From: Accumulibacter sp.
GTDB lineage: Bacteria > Pseudomonadota > Gammaproteobacteria > Burkholderiales > Rhodocyclaceae
Reading direction: 5' to 3'
Assembly: GCF_029255285.1 (NCBI RefSeq)
Contig: NZ_JAPUVI010000088.1
Coordinates: forward strand, 1 to 64,000
Length of the DNA stretch: 64,000 nt
Positions within the stretch are counted from its first letter, which is position 1; each line of letters opens with the position of its first letter. The notes beneath the pieces are model-generated. The model worked only from the letters and a program-made list of their open reading frames with translations, was not told the origin of the DNA and did not search any database. This document shows positions 1 through 7,979 of this stretch, piece after piece. The position numbers and the translations under genes are program-made.

Positions 1-79
1 CAGATAGTTGACCAGACTCGCTTCTGCCGGCGGGGGGCGGCGCCGCGCCCCCAAGGAGAAGAAAATATATAAGAAAAAA

Positions 80-214
80 CCCCCCCCCCCCCCCCCCCCA
101 CCCCGCCCCCCCCCCCCCCCCACGCCCCCCGACGCCCCCCCCAGCGAGAAATATGGTAAGAGAGGCCCCACACCCCCCGTATCCACCTTCTTCTCCCCCC
201 CCCCCCCCCCCCCC
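80..214. repeat. Poly-C homopolymer tracts at contig-end-like region
   Basis: Runs of about 20 C (80-99), 16 C (106-121), several of 6-8 C, and 20 C (195-214), separated by one to a few bases. No known gene has this composition. The sequence before it (1-79) is also low complexity and matches nothing recognisable. A sequencing or assembly artefact near a contig end is the likeliest explanation. A real poly-C phase-variation tract upstream of a surface-protein gene is the alternative. Confidence 0.8.
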
Positions 215-775
215 GGCCACCATCCAGCTCGCGGCGACCGCCGCGGACGAAGACGGCAGGATCACCAAGGTGGAGTTTTATAATGGCGCCACGCTCCTGG
301 CGACCGTGCTGACGCCGCCGTACCAGTTCACCTGGAACAATGTCGGCGCCGGCACCTATAGCCTGACCGCCAAGGCCTACAGCACCCAGGGCCTCAGCAA
401 GACCTCGCCGGCCGCCAACGTGACCGTCTCCGTCAACCAGTTGCCGGTCTCAGCCTGCTGACACCGGCCAACAACAGCGCGGTCGGCCCGCCGGGTAACG
501 TCAGTCTTTCCGCCATCGCCTCCGACACCGATGGCCTGGTAGCCAGAGTGGAGTTCTACCGCGACTCCGCCCGGGTCGCGACGACCTTCGATGCGCCGCA
601 TCTTGCCGAGGCCTACGGCCTGGCGCCGGGCGTCTACAGCTTCACGGCGCGGGCGATCGACAAGCGCGGCGGCACGGTCGTCAATTGGCTGCCGCCGCTT
701 TCGTCGTGGCGTCATCGAACGCCGTTTCGGAACTCGTCCGGCAGTACGACATGCCGGTGCGTTCAGCCTGACTGA
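215..775 (+). pseudogene. Frameshifted fragment of a bacterial Ig-like repeat protein
   Basis: Translation after the poly-C tract gives two copies of a bacterial Ig-like repeat (Big-type), each with the pattern DxDG-x(3)-VEFY followed by a Tyr/Phe-rich strand and a G-x-Y-S-x-T-A-x-A segment. The first copy reads in one frame to 461. The second (from about 462, starting LLTPANNSAVG) reads in another frame to 775, so a frameshift lies near 440-462. The sequence after the second repeat degenerates. Such repeats occur in large secreted adhesin- or cell-surface proteins. With the homopolymer runs upstream, sequencing error may explain the break, so this could be a piece of an intact large gene. 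It has no start codon of its own. Confidence 0.6.
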
Positions 776-795
776 CTATCCCGGCGAGAAAATGC

Positions 796-2214
796 TCAGC
801 GATCGCCATAGGTTCGCCGACTGCCGCTGGCGACGCCGCCGTGACTGCCTTTGGCTGCTTCGTGGTACGCTGCGCGGCCCGGGCCGTCTTGCCTGGGCGT
901 GGCAGGTGAGCCGAAACGCTTGTCGCTTCGTCCGCTCGGTTGACTTTGGCTGCGCTTGTCGCCGCTTTTCCAGGCGGACTTGCCGACCGGCCGAGGCTTG
1001 ACCGGCGCTGGACGCCGGGTCGGCTCATGACCGGCTACGATTTCGACCGGAATCGACTGTTTGGTAAAGCGCTCGATCTTTCGGACGTTGAAGTGTTCGG
1101 CGTGATGAACCAGCGAAATGGCCAAGCCGTTGCGACCCGCCCGGCCAGTGCGACCGATGCGATGCACGTAGTCTTCGGCGAACTTCGGCAGGTCGTAGTT
1201 GAAGACGTGCGTGATCGTCGGCACGTCGATTCCGCGCGCGGCGACGTCGGTCGCGACCAGAATGCGCACCTGGCCGCGACGCATCGCGGCAAGCGTGCGA
1301 TTGCGCGCTCCCTGATGCATGTCGCCGTGCAGCGCCGCGGCATTGAGTCCGGCGATGTTGAGGCGGTCGCTGACCGTGTCGGCGTCACGCTTGGTGGCTG
1401 TGAACACCAGAGCCTGGTCGATCGTCGCGTCGCGCAGGAGGTGGTCGAGCAGACGGTTCTTGTGCGCGAGATCGTCCACGAAGTGCATGCGTTGCTCGAT
1501 GTTGTCGTGCCTCGCCGAGCAGGCATCGACCTGGATGCGCAGTGCGGCGCGTGTCATCCGTTGCGCCAGCTCGCCGACGTTGCCGTCGAGCGTCGCCGAG
1601 AAGAGCAGCGTCTGACGTGAAGCGGGAGTTGCCGCGACGATTCTCTCGATATCTTCGATGAAGCCCATGTCGAGCATGCGGTCGGCTTCGTCGAGGACCA
1701 GGATCTGCAGTTGTGAGAAATCGATCTTGCCCGAGCTCATGTGGTCGATCAGGCGACCCGGCGTGGCGACCAGAATCTCCGGGTTGCGGCCGAGGAGTTC
1801 CATCTGCTTGGGGTAAGGCATGCCGCCGAGGATGGCCACGGCGCGCACTTGGAGTCGACGGCCGTACTTCTCGGTCGCCGCACTGACCTGTAAGGCCAGT
1901 TCGCGGGTCGGCGTCAGGACCAGCATTTTCGGTTGCGCCGCCTGGAAGCGCCGACGGTCGTGGCCGTGTGGCCGCGCGGCGCTCCGTTCGGCCGGCCGCG
2001 CCGTCGCCGGGCGCTCCGGTGAAGCGAAACGATGCAGCGCCGGTAGCATGAAAGCGGCGGTCTTGCCTGAACCGGTTTGCGACGAAACCATCAAATCGTG
2101 GCCAGCGATGGCGAATGGGATGGCTTGGCGCTGTACCGGTGTCGGTTCGCTGTAGCCGGAATCGGTGAGTGCGGCAAGGATGGCCGGGTGGAGGCCGATT
2201 TCTGCAAAAGTCAT
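796..2214 (-). CDS. rhlE: DEAD-box ATP-dependent RNA helicase, RhlE type
   Basis: 472 aa. It unwinds short RNA duplexes with ATP in ribosome assembly or RNA decay. Visible helicase motifs are the Q motif (residues about 21-30), SQTGSGKT (45-52), PTRELA (102-107), TPGRL (151-155), DEAD (175-178), SAT (206-208) and HRIGRTGR in the second RecA domain. The C-terminal 90 residues are basic and low in complexity, as in RhlE proteins. An unusual insertion of about 30 Arg/Ala/Pro-rich residues (about 63-95) sits between motif I and motif Ia, where most relatives have few residues. The gene stands alone. The 258 bases upstream to ubiC hold nothing recognisable. RhlE rather than SrmB or DbpA is inferred from overall similarity. 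Confidence 0.9.
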   Translation of the reverse strand: MTFAEIGLHPAILAALTDSGYSEPTPVQRQAIPFAIAGHDLMVSSQTGSGKTAAFMLPALHRFASPERPATARPAERSAARPHGHDRRRFQAAQPKMLVLTPTRELALQVSAATEKYGRRLQVRAVAILGGMPYPKQMELLGRNPEILVATPGRLIDHMSSGKIDFSQLQILVLDEADRMLDMGFIEDIERIVAATPASRQTLLFSATLDGNVGELAQRMTRAALRIQVDACSARHDNIEQRMHFVDDLAHKNRLLDHLLRDATIDQALVFTATKRDADTVSDRLNIAGLNAAALHGDMHQGARNRTLAAMRRGQVRILVATDVAARGIDVPTITHVFNYDLPKFAEDYVHRIGRTGRAGRNGLAISLVHHAEHFNVRKIERFTKQSIPVEIVAGHEPTRRPAPVKPRPVGKSAWKSGDKRSQSQPSGRSDKRFGSPATPRQDGPGRAAYHEAAKGSHGGVASGSRRTYGDR

Positions 2215-2472
2215 TCTCGTCTTTCGTAGGGAGGTGCGGCGTGCTGCCGTCAGGGCAGGCCACGCGGCAATAGAAAAAGCGCAACGCCAACCAACGAAAA
2301 AGCTGAGACGACTCTGATCGATCCAGAGAGTTCAGCACCCATCAGCACGGAAGCTTTGTGCCAGGGCGGTGCTGAAGGAATCGACACCAGGAGGCAGGAG
2401 GGCTTGAGAGTTACGGCCAGGTTCGCGATGCTCGTCGCACTTGGCAGTCTCTGCTGCCCGGTGCGGCGCGCA

Positions 2473-3078
2473 TTATAACATTGGTCGTTCCGCGGTCCAG
2501 AATTCTTTGCCCGACTCCTCGCTCGACTCGGGCAGTTCCCGCAGCCGCGGCGAAAAGATCTCGCTTACCAGTACGGTTTGTCCGGCAAAACCAAAAAGCG
2601 AGCGACGGGCCCAAAGGATGGGCGAATCCGCTTCGGCGAGTTGCAGGGCCGCGCACGCCGGCGTGTAGAGCGCGTGGCGATGATCGAGTCGCTGAAAGGT
2701 CATCAGGCCACGCGTGAAGCCGGGGTGCGAAAACAGGAGCGCGCCGAGAGAACGATTGCCCAGGCGCGCCAGCCAGACGCTCAGCGGTCCGCGCGGTCGC
2801 CGCGGCAGAACGGTGTGCGCGAAGACGACGAGCCGCTCGTCGCAGGTCAGCGCCACCTCTCGCACCCAGGCGAGAGCGCCGGAATCGAGACCGAGCACGC
2901 GCGCTTCGTCGGCCGTCGGGCTGGCCAGCTGCTGGCGCAGCACGCGCACGGCGAAACGGCCTCGCGCCTGGAGGCGGGCGGTCAGCGATCCGCGGTTGCG
3001 CAACCAGTCGAGCAGCGACACGTTATCGGGCGTGCGCGGCAGGCTGGAGCGCCAGTCCTGCCGGCGAGCGATGGCCAT
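2473..3078 (-). CDS. ubiC: Chorismate lyase (chorismate-pyruvate lyase)
   Basis: 201 aa. UbiC converts chorismate to 4-hydroxybenzoate and pyruvate, the first committed step of ubiquinone synthesis, in the cytoplasm. The whole family pattern is visible: WLRNRGSLTARL near the N-terminus, VREVALTCDERLVVFAHTVLP mid-protein, LGNRSLGALLF, and WARRSLFGFAGQTVLVSEIF near the C-terminus. The length is close to the usual 165-200. The frame stays open upstream, but residues before the Met at 3078 are antisense to the DUF192 gene and do not resemble the family, so this Met is taken as the start. It lies 26 bases after the DUF192 gene on the same strand and is probably cotranscribed. Confidence 0.9.
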   Translation of the reverse strand: MAIARRQDWRSSLPRTPDNVSLLDWLRNRGSLTARLQARGRFAVRVLRQQLASPTADEARVLGLDSGALAWVREVALTCDERLVVFAHTVLPRRPRGPLSVWLARLGNRSLGALLFSHPGFTRGLMTFQRLDHRHALYTPACAALQLAEADSPILWARRSLFGFAGQTVLVSEIFSPRLRELPESSEESGKEFWTAERPML

Positions 3079-3104
3079 TCCTTTCGACGCGGGGTGGGCG
3101 GTGC

Positions 3105-3539
3105 TTACCGTGGACGCGGGGACTTGTCGATACCGTTGACGCGCGCGCCCGGTTTGATTCCCTTGCCTGCGAACCAGCCGATATTCATTTCGAGCGCGTA
3201 GCGCGCGGCTTGCGCGGCGCAGTGGTTGTCTTCCGTCTGCGGCTGCATGTCCTCGATGTTCAGGATGCGTCCTTCGTTGTCGAGAAATGCCACCGAGAGC
3301 GGCAGGTAGGTGTTGCGCATCCACATGCAGTGGCGTGCCGGTTGGCTGAAGACGAAGAGCATTCCCTGGTTGGCCGGCAAGCTGCGTCTATGCATCAGAC
3401 CCCGCGCGCGATGGGCATCGTTGGCCGCCACTTCGGCGTCGATGCGATAGAAACCGGCCGTCAGCTCGACGCGCGGCAATTCTTCCGCCGCCAGCGGCAG
3501 CGCCAGCAGACCCAGGGCGAGCATGACAGATTGGTGCAT
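3105..3539 (-). CDS. DUF192 family exported protein
   Basis: 144 aa. The first about 18 residues (MHQSVMLALGLLALPLAAEE) form a signal peptide. The mature part is a DUF192 domain with the family hallmarks: RARGLMHRRSLPANQGMLFVF, then CMWMRNTYLPLSVAFLD, then a segment ending YALEMNIGWFAGKGIKPG. The function of DUF192 proteins is not established. The upstream open frame is Arg-rich and antisense to the neighbouring gene, so the start at 3539 was chosen for its signal peptide. It lies directly upstream of ubiC on the same strand. Confidence 0.85.
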   Translation of the reverse strand: MHQSVMLALGLLALPLAAEELPRVELTAGFYRIDAEVAANDAHRARGLMHRRSLPANQGMLFVFSQPARHCMWMRNTYLPLSVAFLDNEGRILNIEDMQPQTEDNHCAAQAARYALEMNIGWFAGKGIKPGARVNGIDKSPRPR

Positions 3540-3621
3540 TGCGGACTCCGGCTGTTGGCGGTCTTGTCTCGGGGGAAATAGCGGTCGGTGCGGCGCGGAA
3601 CGCTGGCGGCCGGCGTTCTGG

Positions 3622-3960
3622 CTACTTCTTGCGTGCCGTTCCTCTGGGTTTGGCGGGGGCATTGACGGCGGGCTTGGCGGTGGCCCCCGTCTTGGCCGTC
3701 GCCTGTGGTTTCGCGGCCCGGGTTGCCGCCGAGTCGGGTTTTCTCGCCGCCGGCGAGCGTGCGGCCGTTTGCGTCGTGGCGGGCGTCGCCAGCTTGGTAG
3801 TGGCCTTGCTCGTCGGCTTCGGTGGCGGCGCGGCCTCGCCAAAGCTGACCGGCGCGTCCTCATGCTCGGCGGCTTTTGGTACCGCCAGGCCGGTAGCGCA
3901 GCAGAGTGACAATCCGGCAGCAGCCAGGCACCGCCACGGCGTGGAAACGTTCTTTCTCAT
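3622..3960 (-). CDS. Small Ala/Lys/Pro-rich exported protein
   Basis: 112 aa. It starts with MRKNVSTPWRCLAAAGLSLC, a signal peptide with a basic N-region and a hydrophobic core, probably cleaved near AVPKA. The rest is a low-complexity Ala/Thr/Lys/Pro chain (KATTKLATPATTQTAARSP and similar) ending in KPRGTARKK, resembling a disordered histone H1-like tail. No catalytic motif is visible. It could be a periplasmic DNA- or polyanion-binding protein, but that is a guess from composition. The start at 3960 was preferred to one 22 codons upstream because it opens the signal peptide. It lies between nirN and the DUF192 gene, all on the minus strand. Confidence 0.6.
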   Translation of the reverse strand: MRKNVSTPWRCLAAAGLSLCCATGLAVPKAAEHEDAPVSFGEAAPPPKPTSKATTKLATPATTQTAARSPAARKPDSAATRAAKPQATAKTGATAKPAVNAPAKPRGTARKK

Positions 3961-4048
3961 GGGCAAGCCTCTCGACATTTCGCTTTCGGCGCCAGTGCCC
4001 CGTGTGGGCTGCCGCGCCGCCGGCACGGCCCTGATCGCCGATCGTTGA

Positions 4049-5635
4049 TCAGTGGCTGGTTCCCTCGGAACGCGATATTTTATTCCAGACGTTGTACTTG
4101 CCGACCGGTTTCCTGGCCGGAATGCGCTTCACCTCCTCAAGCGTTCGGGCGTCGATCACCACCAGGGCGCCGTCCATCTCCCACAGGCTGGCCAGCGCGT
4201 AACGTCCGTCCCGCGTGAACTCGACATGCGCGAGCGTCTGTCCGGGTTCCGCCTTGATCTGCGCGACGACTTCGAGCGTGCGCTTGTCGATCACTTGCAG
4301 CGTGTTCTTGTGTTGCGGGCTCATCATCGAATCGGTGAAGGCGTACGGAGTGTTTTCGTGGCTGCGCATGAAGAAACCCGGACCGAGCGTCCGGATCTGC
4401 TTGATGTTCTGGTAGCTCTCGAGGTCGATGACGGTGACGACGCCTTCATTGAGATTCGGCGAGGCCATCACCGTTCGTTCGCGGCCGGTCGGATCCTTCC
4501 ACTTCCAGGTGATGCCGGAACCGAGATGCGGCATTCCCGGCAGGTCGAGGTCGGCGATTTTTTTGCGCCCGTCGAGGAAGATTACCTGGCCGCGGGTCGC
4601 CGAGCGCGACGAACCGAGGATTTCGTCGTAGCTTTGGGTGAAGAAGAAGTCATCGAGGTGTTGCTCCAGCATCGTCCGCCGGGGAACAAACATTGCCGGG
4701 CGAAATTCTCCCTCTTTGTATTGGAAGTCGTGCACCAGCCCTTCGGCGAGCGGTTCGGCATGCGGGTCGTAACTGATCTCCCAGGCCTCTGGAACGTCCT
4801 TGAGCGCCGCGACGAAGCTCTTGCGCGGTGCCGCATCGTAGACCGCCGAGACGCGCGATGTCTTGTCGCCGGCCGCATTCAGCGTCGGGATGATCCGGAC
4901 CAGCGAGAGATCCCGGGCGTCGAGCAGCACCAGGCTATGTGGCAGGTAGTTGGCCACCATGACCCACTTGCCGTCGCCGGAAACCGCCGCATTACGGGTA
5001 TTGAGGCCAGCGCGTATCTCGGCGACGACCGCCAGGTGGTAGAGATCGTACTTGGTGATCCAGCCGTCACGCGAAGCGAAATAGACGAAGCGGCCGTCGG
5101 GCGAGAATTTCGGGCCACCGTGCAGGGCGTAGCGACTCGGAAAACGATGCAGGCGTTCGAGCTTGTCGCCGTCCAGCACGGACACGTGGTGGTCGCCGGT
5201 CTCGACGACGATGAACAGGTTCAGCGGATCGGCGCCCTTCAGGCCGGGGCCAGGGGTCGCGGGCTTTTCGGCGGCCAGGGTGTCGACGACTTGCGATCCG
5301 CGAATCTCGGTTTCACCCCAGGCCGGCGAGGGGGTGACTTTGGCATACACCCAGTCGGCCAAATGCTGCGCCTCGTCGGCGCTCAGCTTGTCGCCGAAGG
5401 CCGGCATCTGTGTCGCAACGCGCCCGTCACGGATCACTTTCACGGCGTCTGCCTTGCGCAAACGTTCGAGGTTCTCCGGCAACAGCGCCGGGCCGATTCC
5501 GCCCAGGCGGGATTCGCCGTGGCAGGCGGCGCAGTGTTCGCGGTACAGTGCCGCCACGTCGGCCGCCGCCGGCCAGGCGCCGCCGGCCAGGAGGCTGGTG
5601 AGGCAAACCAGCAGCAGAACTCGGCGCGGCGTCAT
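4049..5635 (-). CDS. nirN: Cytochrome c / haem d1-domain protein NirN
   Basis: 528 aa. NirN is a periplasmic cytochrome that oxidises dihydro-haem d1 and hands over haem d1 to nitrite reductase NirS. A signal peptide (residues 1-25) is followed by a small cytochrome c domain with CAACH (Cys35, Cys38, His39) and a Met-containing segment ATQMPAF. The remainder is an eight-bladed cd1-type propeller with repeats such as DGRFVYFASRDGWI and DGKWVMVANYLPHS. The sequence HCAACHGESRLGGIGPALLP and the neighbouring nirJ favour NirN over NirS. NirF is excluded because it lacks the cytochrome c domain. Its start codon shares one base with the stop of nirJ (TGATG), so the two are translationally coupled. 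NirS itself is the main alternative. Confidence 0.82.
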   Translation of the reverse strand: MTPRRVLLLVCLTSLLAGGAWPAAADVAALYREHCAACHGESRLGGIGPALLPENLERLRKADAVKVIRDGRVATQMPAFGDKLSADEAQHLADWVYAKVTPSPAWGETEIRGSQVVDTLAAEKPATPGPGLKGADPLNLFIVVETGDHHVSVLDGDKLERLHRFPSRYALHGGPKFSPDGRFVYFASRDGWITKYDLYHLAVVAEIRAGLNTRNAAVSGDGKWVMVANYLPHSLVLLDARDLSLVRIIPTLNAAGDKTSRVSAVYDAAPRKSFVAALKDVPEAWEISYDPHAEPLAEGLVHDFQYKEGEFRPAMFVPRRTMLEQHLDDFFFTQSYDEILGSSRSATRGQVIFLDGRKKIADLDLPGMPHLGSGITWKWKDPTGRERTVMASPNLNEGVVTVIDLESYQNIKQIRTLGPGFFMRSHENTPYAFTDSMMSPQHKNTLQVIDKRTLEVVAQIKAEPGQTLAHVEFTRDGRYALASLWEMDGALVVIDARTLEEVKRIPARKPVGKYNVWNKISRSEGTSH

Positions 5636-6828
5636 CACGCTCTCCGGATCTTGATGTAGGGGGTCAGGGGAACGCGTTCGCGACCGGGCGCGACGCCGAT
5701 CTCTTCGTCGTCGAGATAGCAGCCGGGGTCTTCGGCCCAGGCGTCGCCGGTCAGTTGCTGAGCCCGCACACGGGTGTTGCCGTTGCAGATATCGAAATAC
5801 TGACACTCGCCGCAGCGTCCGGAGACGCTTCGTGGGTGTTGCTTGAGGCCGGCCATCAGCGGATCCGAGAGGTCGGTCCAGATTTCGGAGAACGGGCGCT
5901 GGCGAACGTTGCCGAGGCTGTAGTGCCACCACATGGTGTCGGGGTGTACGTCACCGAGGTTGTCGATGTTGGCCACGTTGACGCCCGATGAATTGCCTCC
6001 CCACTGCACCAGACGGGCGCGGATGTTGGCCGCCTGTGGCGGAAAGTTCTTCTCCACCCAGTGCAGGAAATACACACCATCGGCGTCGTTGTTGCCGGTA
6101 GTAAACTCCTTGCGCAGACCCCGCCGCTGGTAATCCAGGCAGGTGGCGAAGAGCAGATCCATCGCCCAGCGCGTCAGGCGATGCTGGGCGTCGTCCTGGC
6201 GGTTGCGGTTGCCGCGGCCAGCGTAGTTGAGATGCGAAAAATAGAAGCGGTCGATGCCCTCATCCTCGATCAGGGCGAGCAGGCGCGGCAGATCCTGCGC
6301 GTTGTCCTGTGTCATCGTGAAGCGAACGCCGATCTTGAGGCCTCGGTCGCGGCACAGGCGAATGCCCTTCAATGACGCGTCGTAGGCGCCGGCGCTGCGG
6401 CGAAACTTGTCGTGCGTGGCGCCAATGCCGTCGAGCGAGATGCCGACATAGTCGAAATTGCATTCGGCGATGCGCTCGATGTTCGCGGCGTCGATCAGCG
6501 TTCCGTTCGATGACAAGCCGACGTAGAAGCCCATCGACTTGGCTCGCCTGGCGATCGCGAAAATGTCCGTGCGCAGTAGTGGCTCGCCGCCCGACAGAAT
6601 CAGTACCGGAACGCGAAAGCGCGCTAGATCGTCCATCACGACGAAGATCTCGTCGGTCGTCAACTCGCCGGGGAAGTCCTTGTCGGCCGAAATCGAGTAG
6701 CAGTGCTTGCAGGTGAGGTTGCAGCGTCGGATGAGATTCCAGATCACCACCGGCGCCGGCGGGTTGCGCCTTGGCCCGGGTTGCTGCGGCGCCGACAGTT
6801 CCTGCACGTACTGGGAGAGGCGAAACAT
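5635..6828 (-). CDS. nirJ: Radical SAM haem d1 biosynthesis protein NirJ
   Basis: 397 aa. NirJ is a cytoplasmic radical SAM enzyme that removes the propionate side chains of 12,18-didecarboxysirohaem on the route to haem d1, the cofactor of cytochrome cd1 nitrite reductase. The radical SAM motif CNLTCKHC is at residues 36-43, the GGEP motif (SGGEPLLR) near 100, and a C-terminal auxiliary cluster with CGECQYFDICNGN and a later Cys is present, as in SPASM-type enzymes. The length matches NirJ (about 380-400). It is the first gene of the nirJ-nirN pair and is preceded by an FNR/DNR-type site. The other haem d1 genes (nirS, nirF, nirDLGH, nirE) are not in the window. A related haem-modifying radical SAM protein (AhbC/AhbD) is less likely given nirN. 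Confidence 0.88.
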   Translation of the reverse strand: MFRLSQYVQELSAPQQPGPRRNPPAPVVIWNLIRRCNLTCKHCYSISADKDFPGELTTDEIFVVMDDLARFRVPVLILSGGEPLLRTDIFAIARRAKSMGFYVGLSSNGTLIDAANIERIAECNFDYVGISLDGIGATHDKFRRSAGAYDASLKGIRLCRDRGLKIGVRFTMTQDNAQDLPRLLALIEDEGIDRFYFSHLNYAGRGNRNRQDDAQHRLTRWAMDLLFATCLDYQRRGLRKEFTTGNNDADGVYFLHWVEKNFPPQAANIRARLVQWGGNSSGVNVANIDNLGDVHPDTMWWHYSLGNVRQRPFSEIWTDLSDPLMAGLKQHPRSVSGRCGECQYFDICNGNTRVRAQQLTGDAWAEDPGCYLDDEEIGVAPGRERVPLTPYIKIRRA

Positions 6829-6857
6829 TCTGCTGGCCAGGAAAAGGAAATCCGCTC

Positions 6858-6899
6858 ATTAAAGAATACGGCACGCGGCGCCGCATTGACGTGGATCAA
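6858..6899 (-). promoter_or_regulatory. Putative FNR/DNR/NnrR-dependent promoter of nirJ
   Basis: On the minus strand TTGAT-CCAC-GTCAA (6899 to 6886) matches the FNR/DNR consensus TTGAT-N4-ATCAA with one mismatch. A -10-like hexamer TTTAAT lies at 6863-6858. If transcription starts about 6851, the site is centred at -41.5, the class II activator position, and the leader to the nirJ ATG is about 23 bases. The remaining 200 bases toward mscS hold nothing recognisable. Confidence 0.65.
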
Positions 6900-7106
6900 G
6901 CCACTGAGCCAGCGCAACGGCAAGACGTCGGCGACGGTGGCGCCAGACGGCCCGATTCTCGCACACCTGGCACGACTGGCGACGACGAGTGACACCGTGC
7001 GGCGCGCCACGCCCGATTTGCCCGTGCCCGTGCCCGGGCCAGGGGCTTGCACTGCCTGGGCGACGATGGGAAACTGGCGACTCCCTCAATCCGTCAGGAG
7101 CACACC

Positions 7107-7928
7107 ATGAATGCGCAGGACATCTCGCGTTGGCAGGATCTGGCCATCCAATACGCCTCGGATTTCGGCATCAAGGTCGCCGCCGCAATTGCTTTCTGGG
7201 TCATCGGCCGCTGGCTGATCGGCCGCGTCGGCAGCCTGATCCAGGGTGCGCTGGAGCGCCAGAAGGTCGATGCGACGATCATGCGCTATCTCGGCACGGT
7301 GATCAACGTGACGCTGAACATCCTGCTGGTGATCGGCATCCTGGGTTATTTCGGCATTCAGACGACGAGTTTCGCGGCACTCTTCGCCGCCGCTGGCGTT
7401 GCCATCGGGCTCGCCTGGTCGGGCCTGCTGGCCAACTTTGCCGGTGGCGTTTTCCTGATCATTCTGCGGCCGATCAAGGTCGGCGACTTCGTGACGGTCG
7501 GCGGCATCACTGGGACGGTCAAGGAGGTCGGCCTGTTCGTCTCGGCGATCAACACTCCGGACAACGTGCTGACGCTGGTTGGCAACAACAAGATCTTCTC
7601 GGACACCATCCAGAACTTCTCGACCAACCCGTATCGCCGGGTGGACCTCAAAGCGCAACTGTCGGGAGCGGCCGATCATGTCACGGCGATGGCTCTGCTG
7701 CGCGAGAAGATCGCGGCGATTCCCAATGTGACGTCGTCGCCGGCGGTGGACGTCGAAATCCTCGAGTTCAATCTCGTCGGTCCGGTGCTGGCCGTGCGTC
7801 CCTACTGTCATAACGACCACTACTGGCAGGTCTACTTCGACACCAACCGCCTCATCCGCGAGTCACTCGCGGCGGCCGGTTTCCCGGCACCGATGCCGGC
7901 GCAGGTCGTTTTCGTCAATCAACAGTAG
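7107..7928 (+). CDS. mscS: Small-conductance mechanosensitive channel, MscS family
   Basis: 273 aa. An inner-membrane tension-gated channel that releases solutes on osmotic downshock. Three membrane segments are visible: about 20-40, 65-85, and the pore-lining TM3 around 90-115, which is rich in Gly and Ala (FAALFAAAGVAIGLAWSGLLANFAGG). The conserved beta-domain follows (RPIKVGDFVTVGGITGTVKEVGL ... NNKIFSDTIQNFSTNPYRRVD). The length equals that of the classical MscS (about 286). An AGGAG sits about 7 bases before the Met at 7107, which decides the start. It is followed after 51 bases by a cardiolipin synthase on the same strand. Confidence 0.92.
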   Translation: MNAQDISRWQDLAIQYASDFGIKVAAAIAFWVIGRWLIGRVGSLIQGALERQKVDATIMRYLGTVINVTLNILLVIGILGYFGIQTTSFAALFAAAGVAIGLAWSGLLANFAGGVFLIILRPIKVGDFVTVGGITGTVKEVGLFVSAINTPDNVLTLVGNNKIFSDTIQNFSTNPYRRVDLKAQLSGAADHVTAMALLREKIAAIPNVTSSPAVDVEILEFNLVGPVLAVRPYCHNDHYWQVYFDTNRLIRESLAAAGFPAPMPAQVVFVNQQ

Positions 7929-7979
7929 GCCGGACGGCAGCCCGCCGGGCAGGTAACCGGGAAGCGACGGCCCGCTGCG

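Noticed and set aside
4052..5659. Plus-strand frame opposite nirN
   Set aside because: No recognised motif; the other strand has a signal peptide, CxxCH and a propeller.
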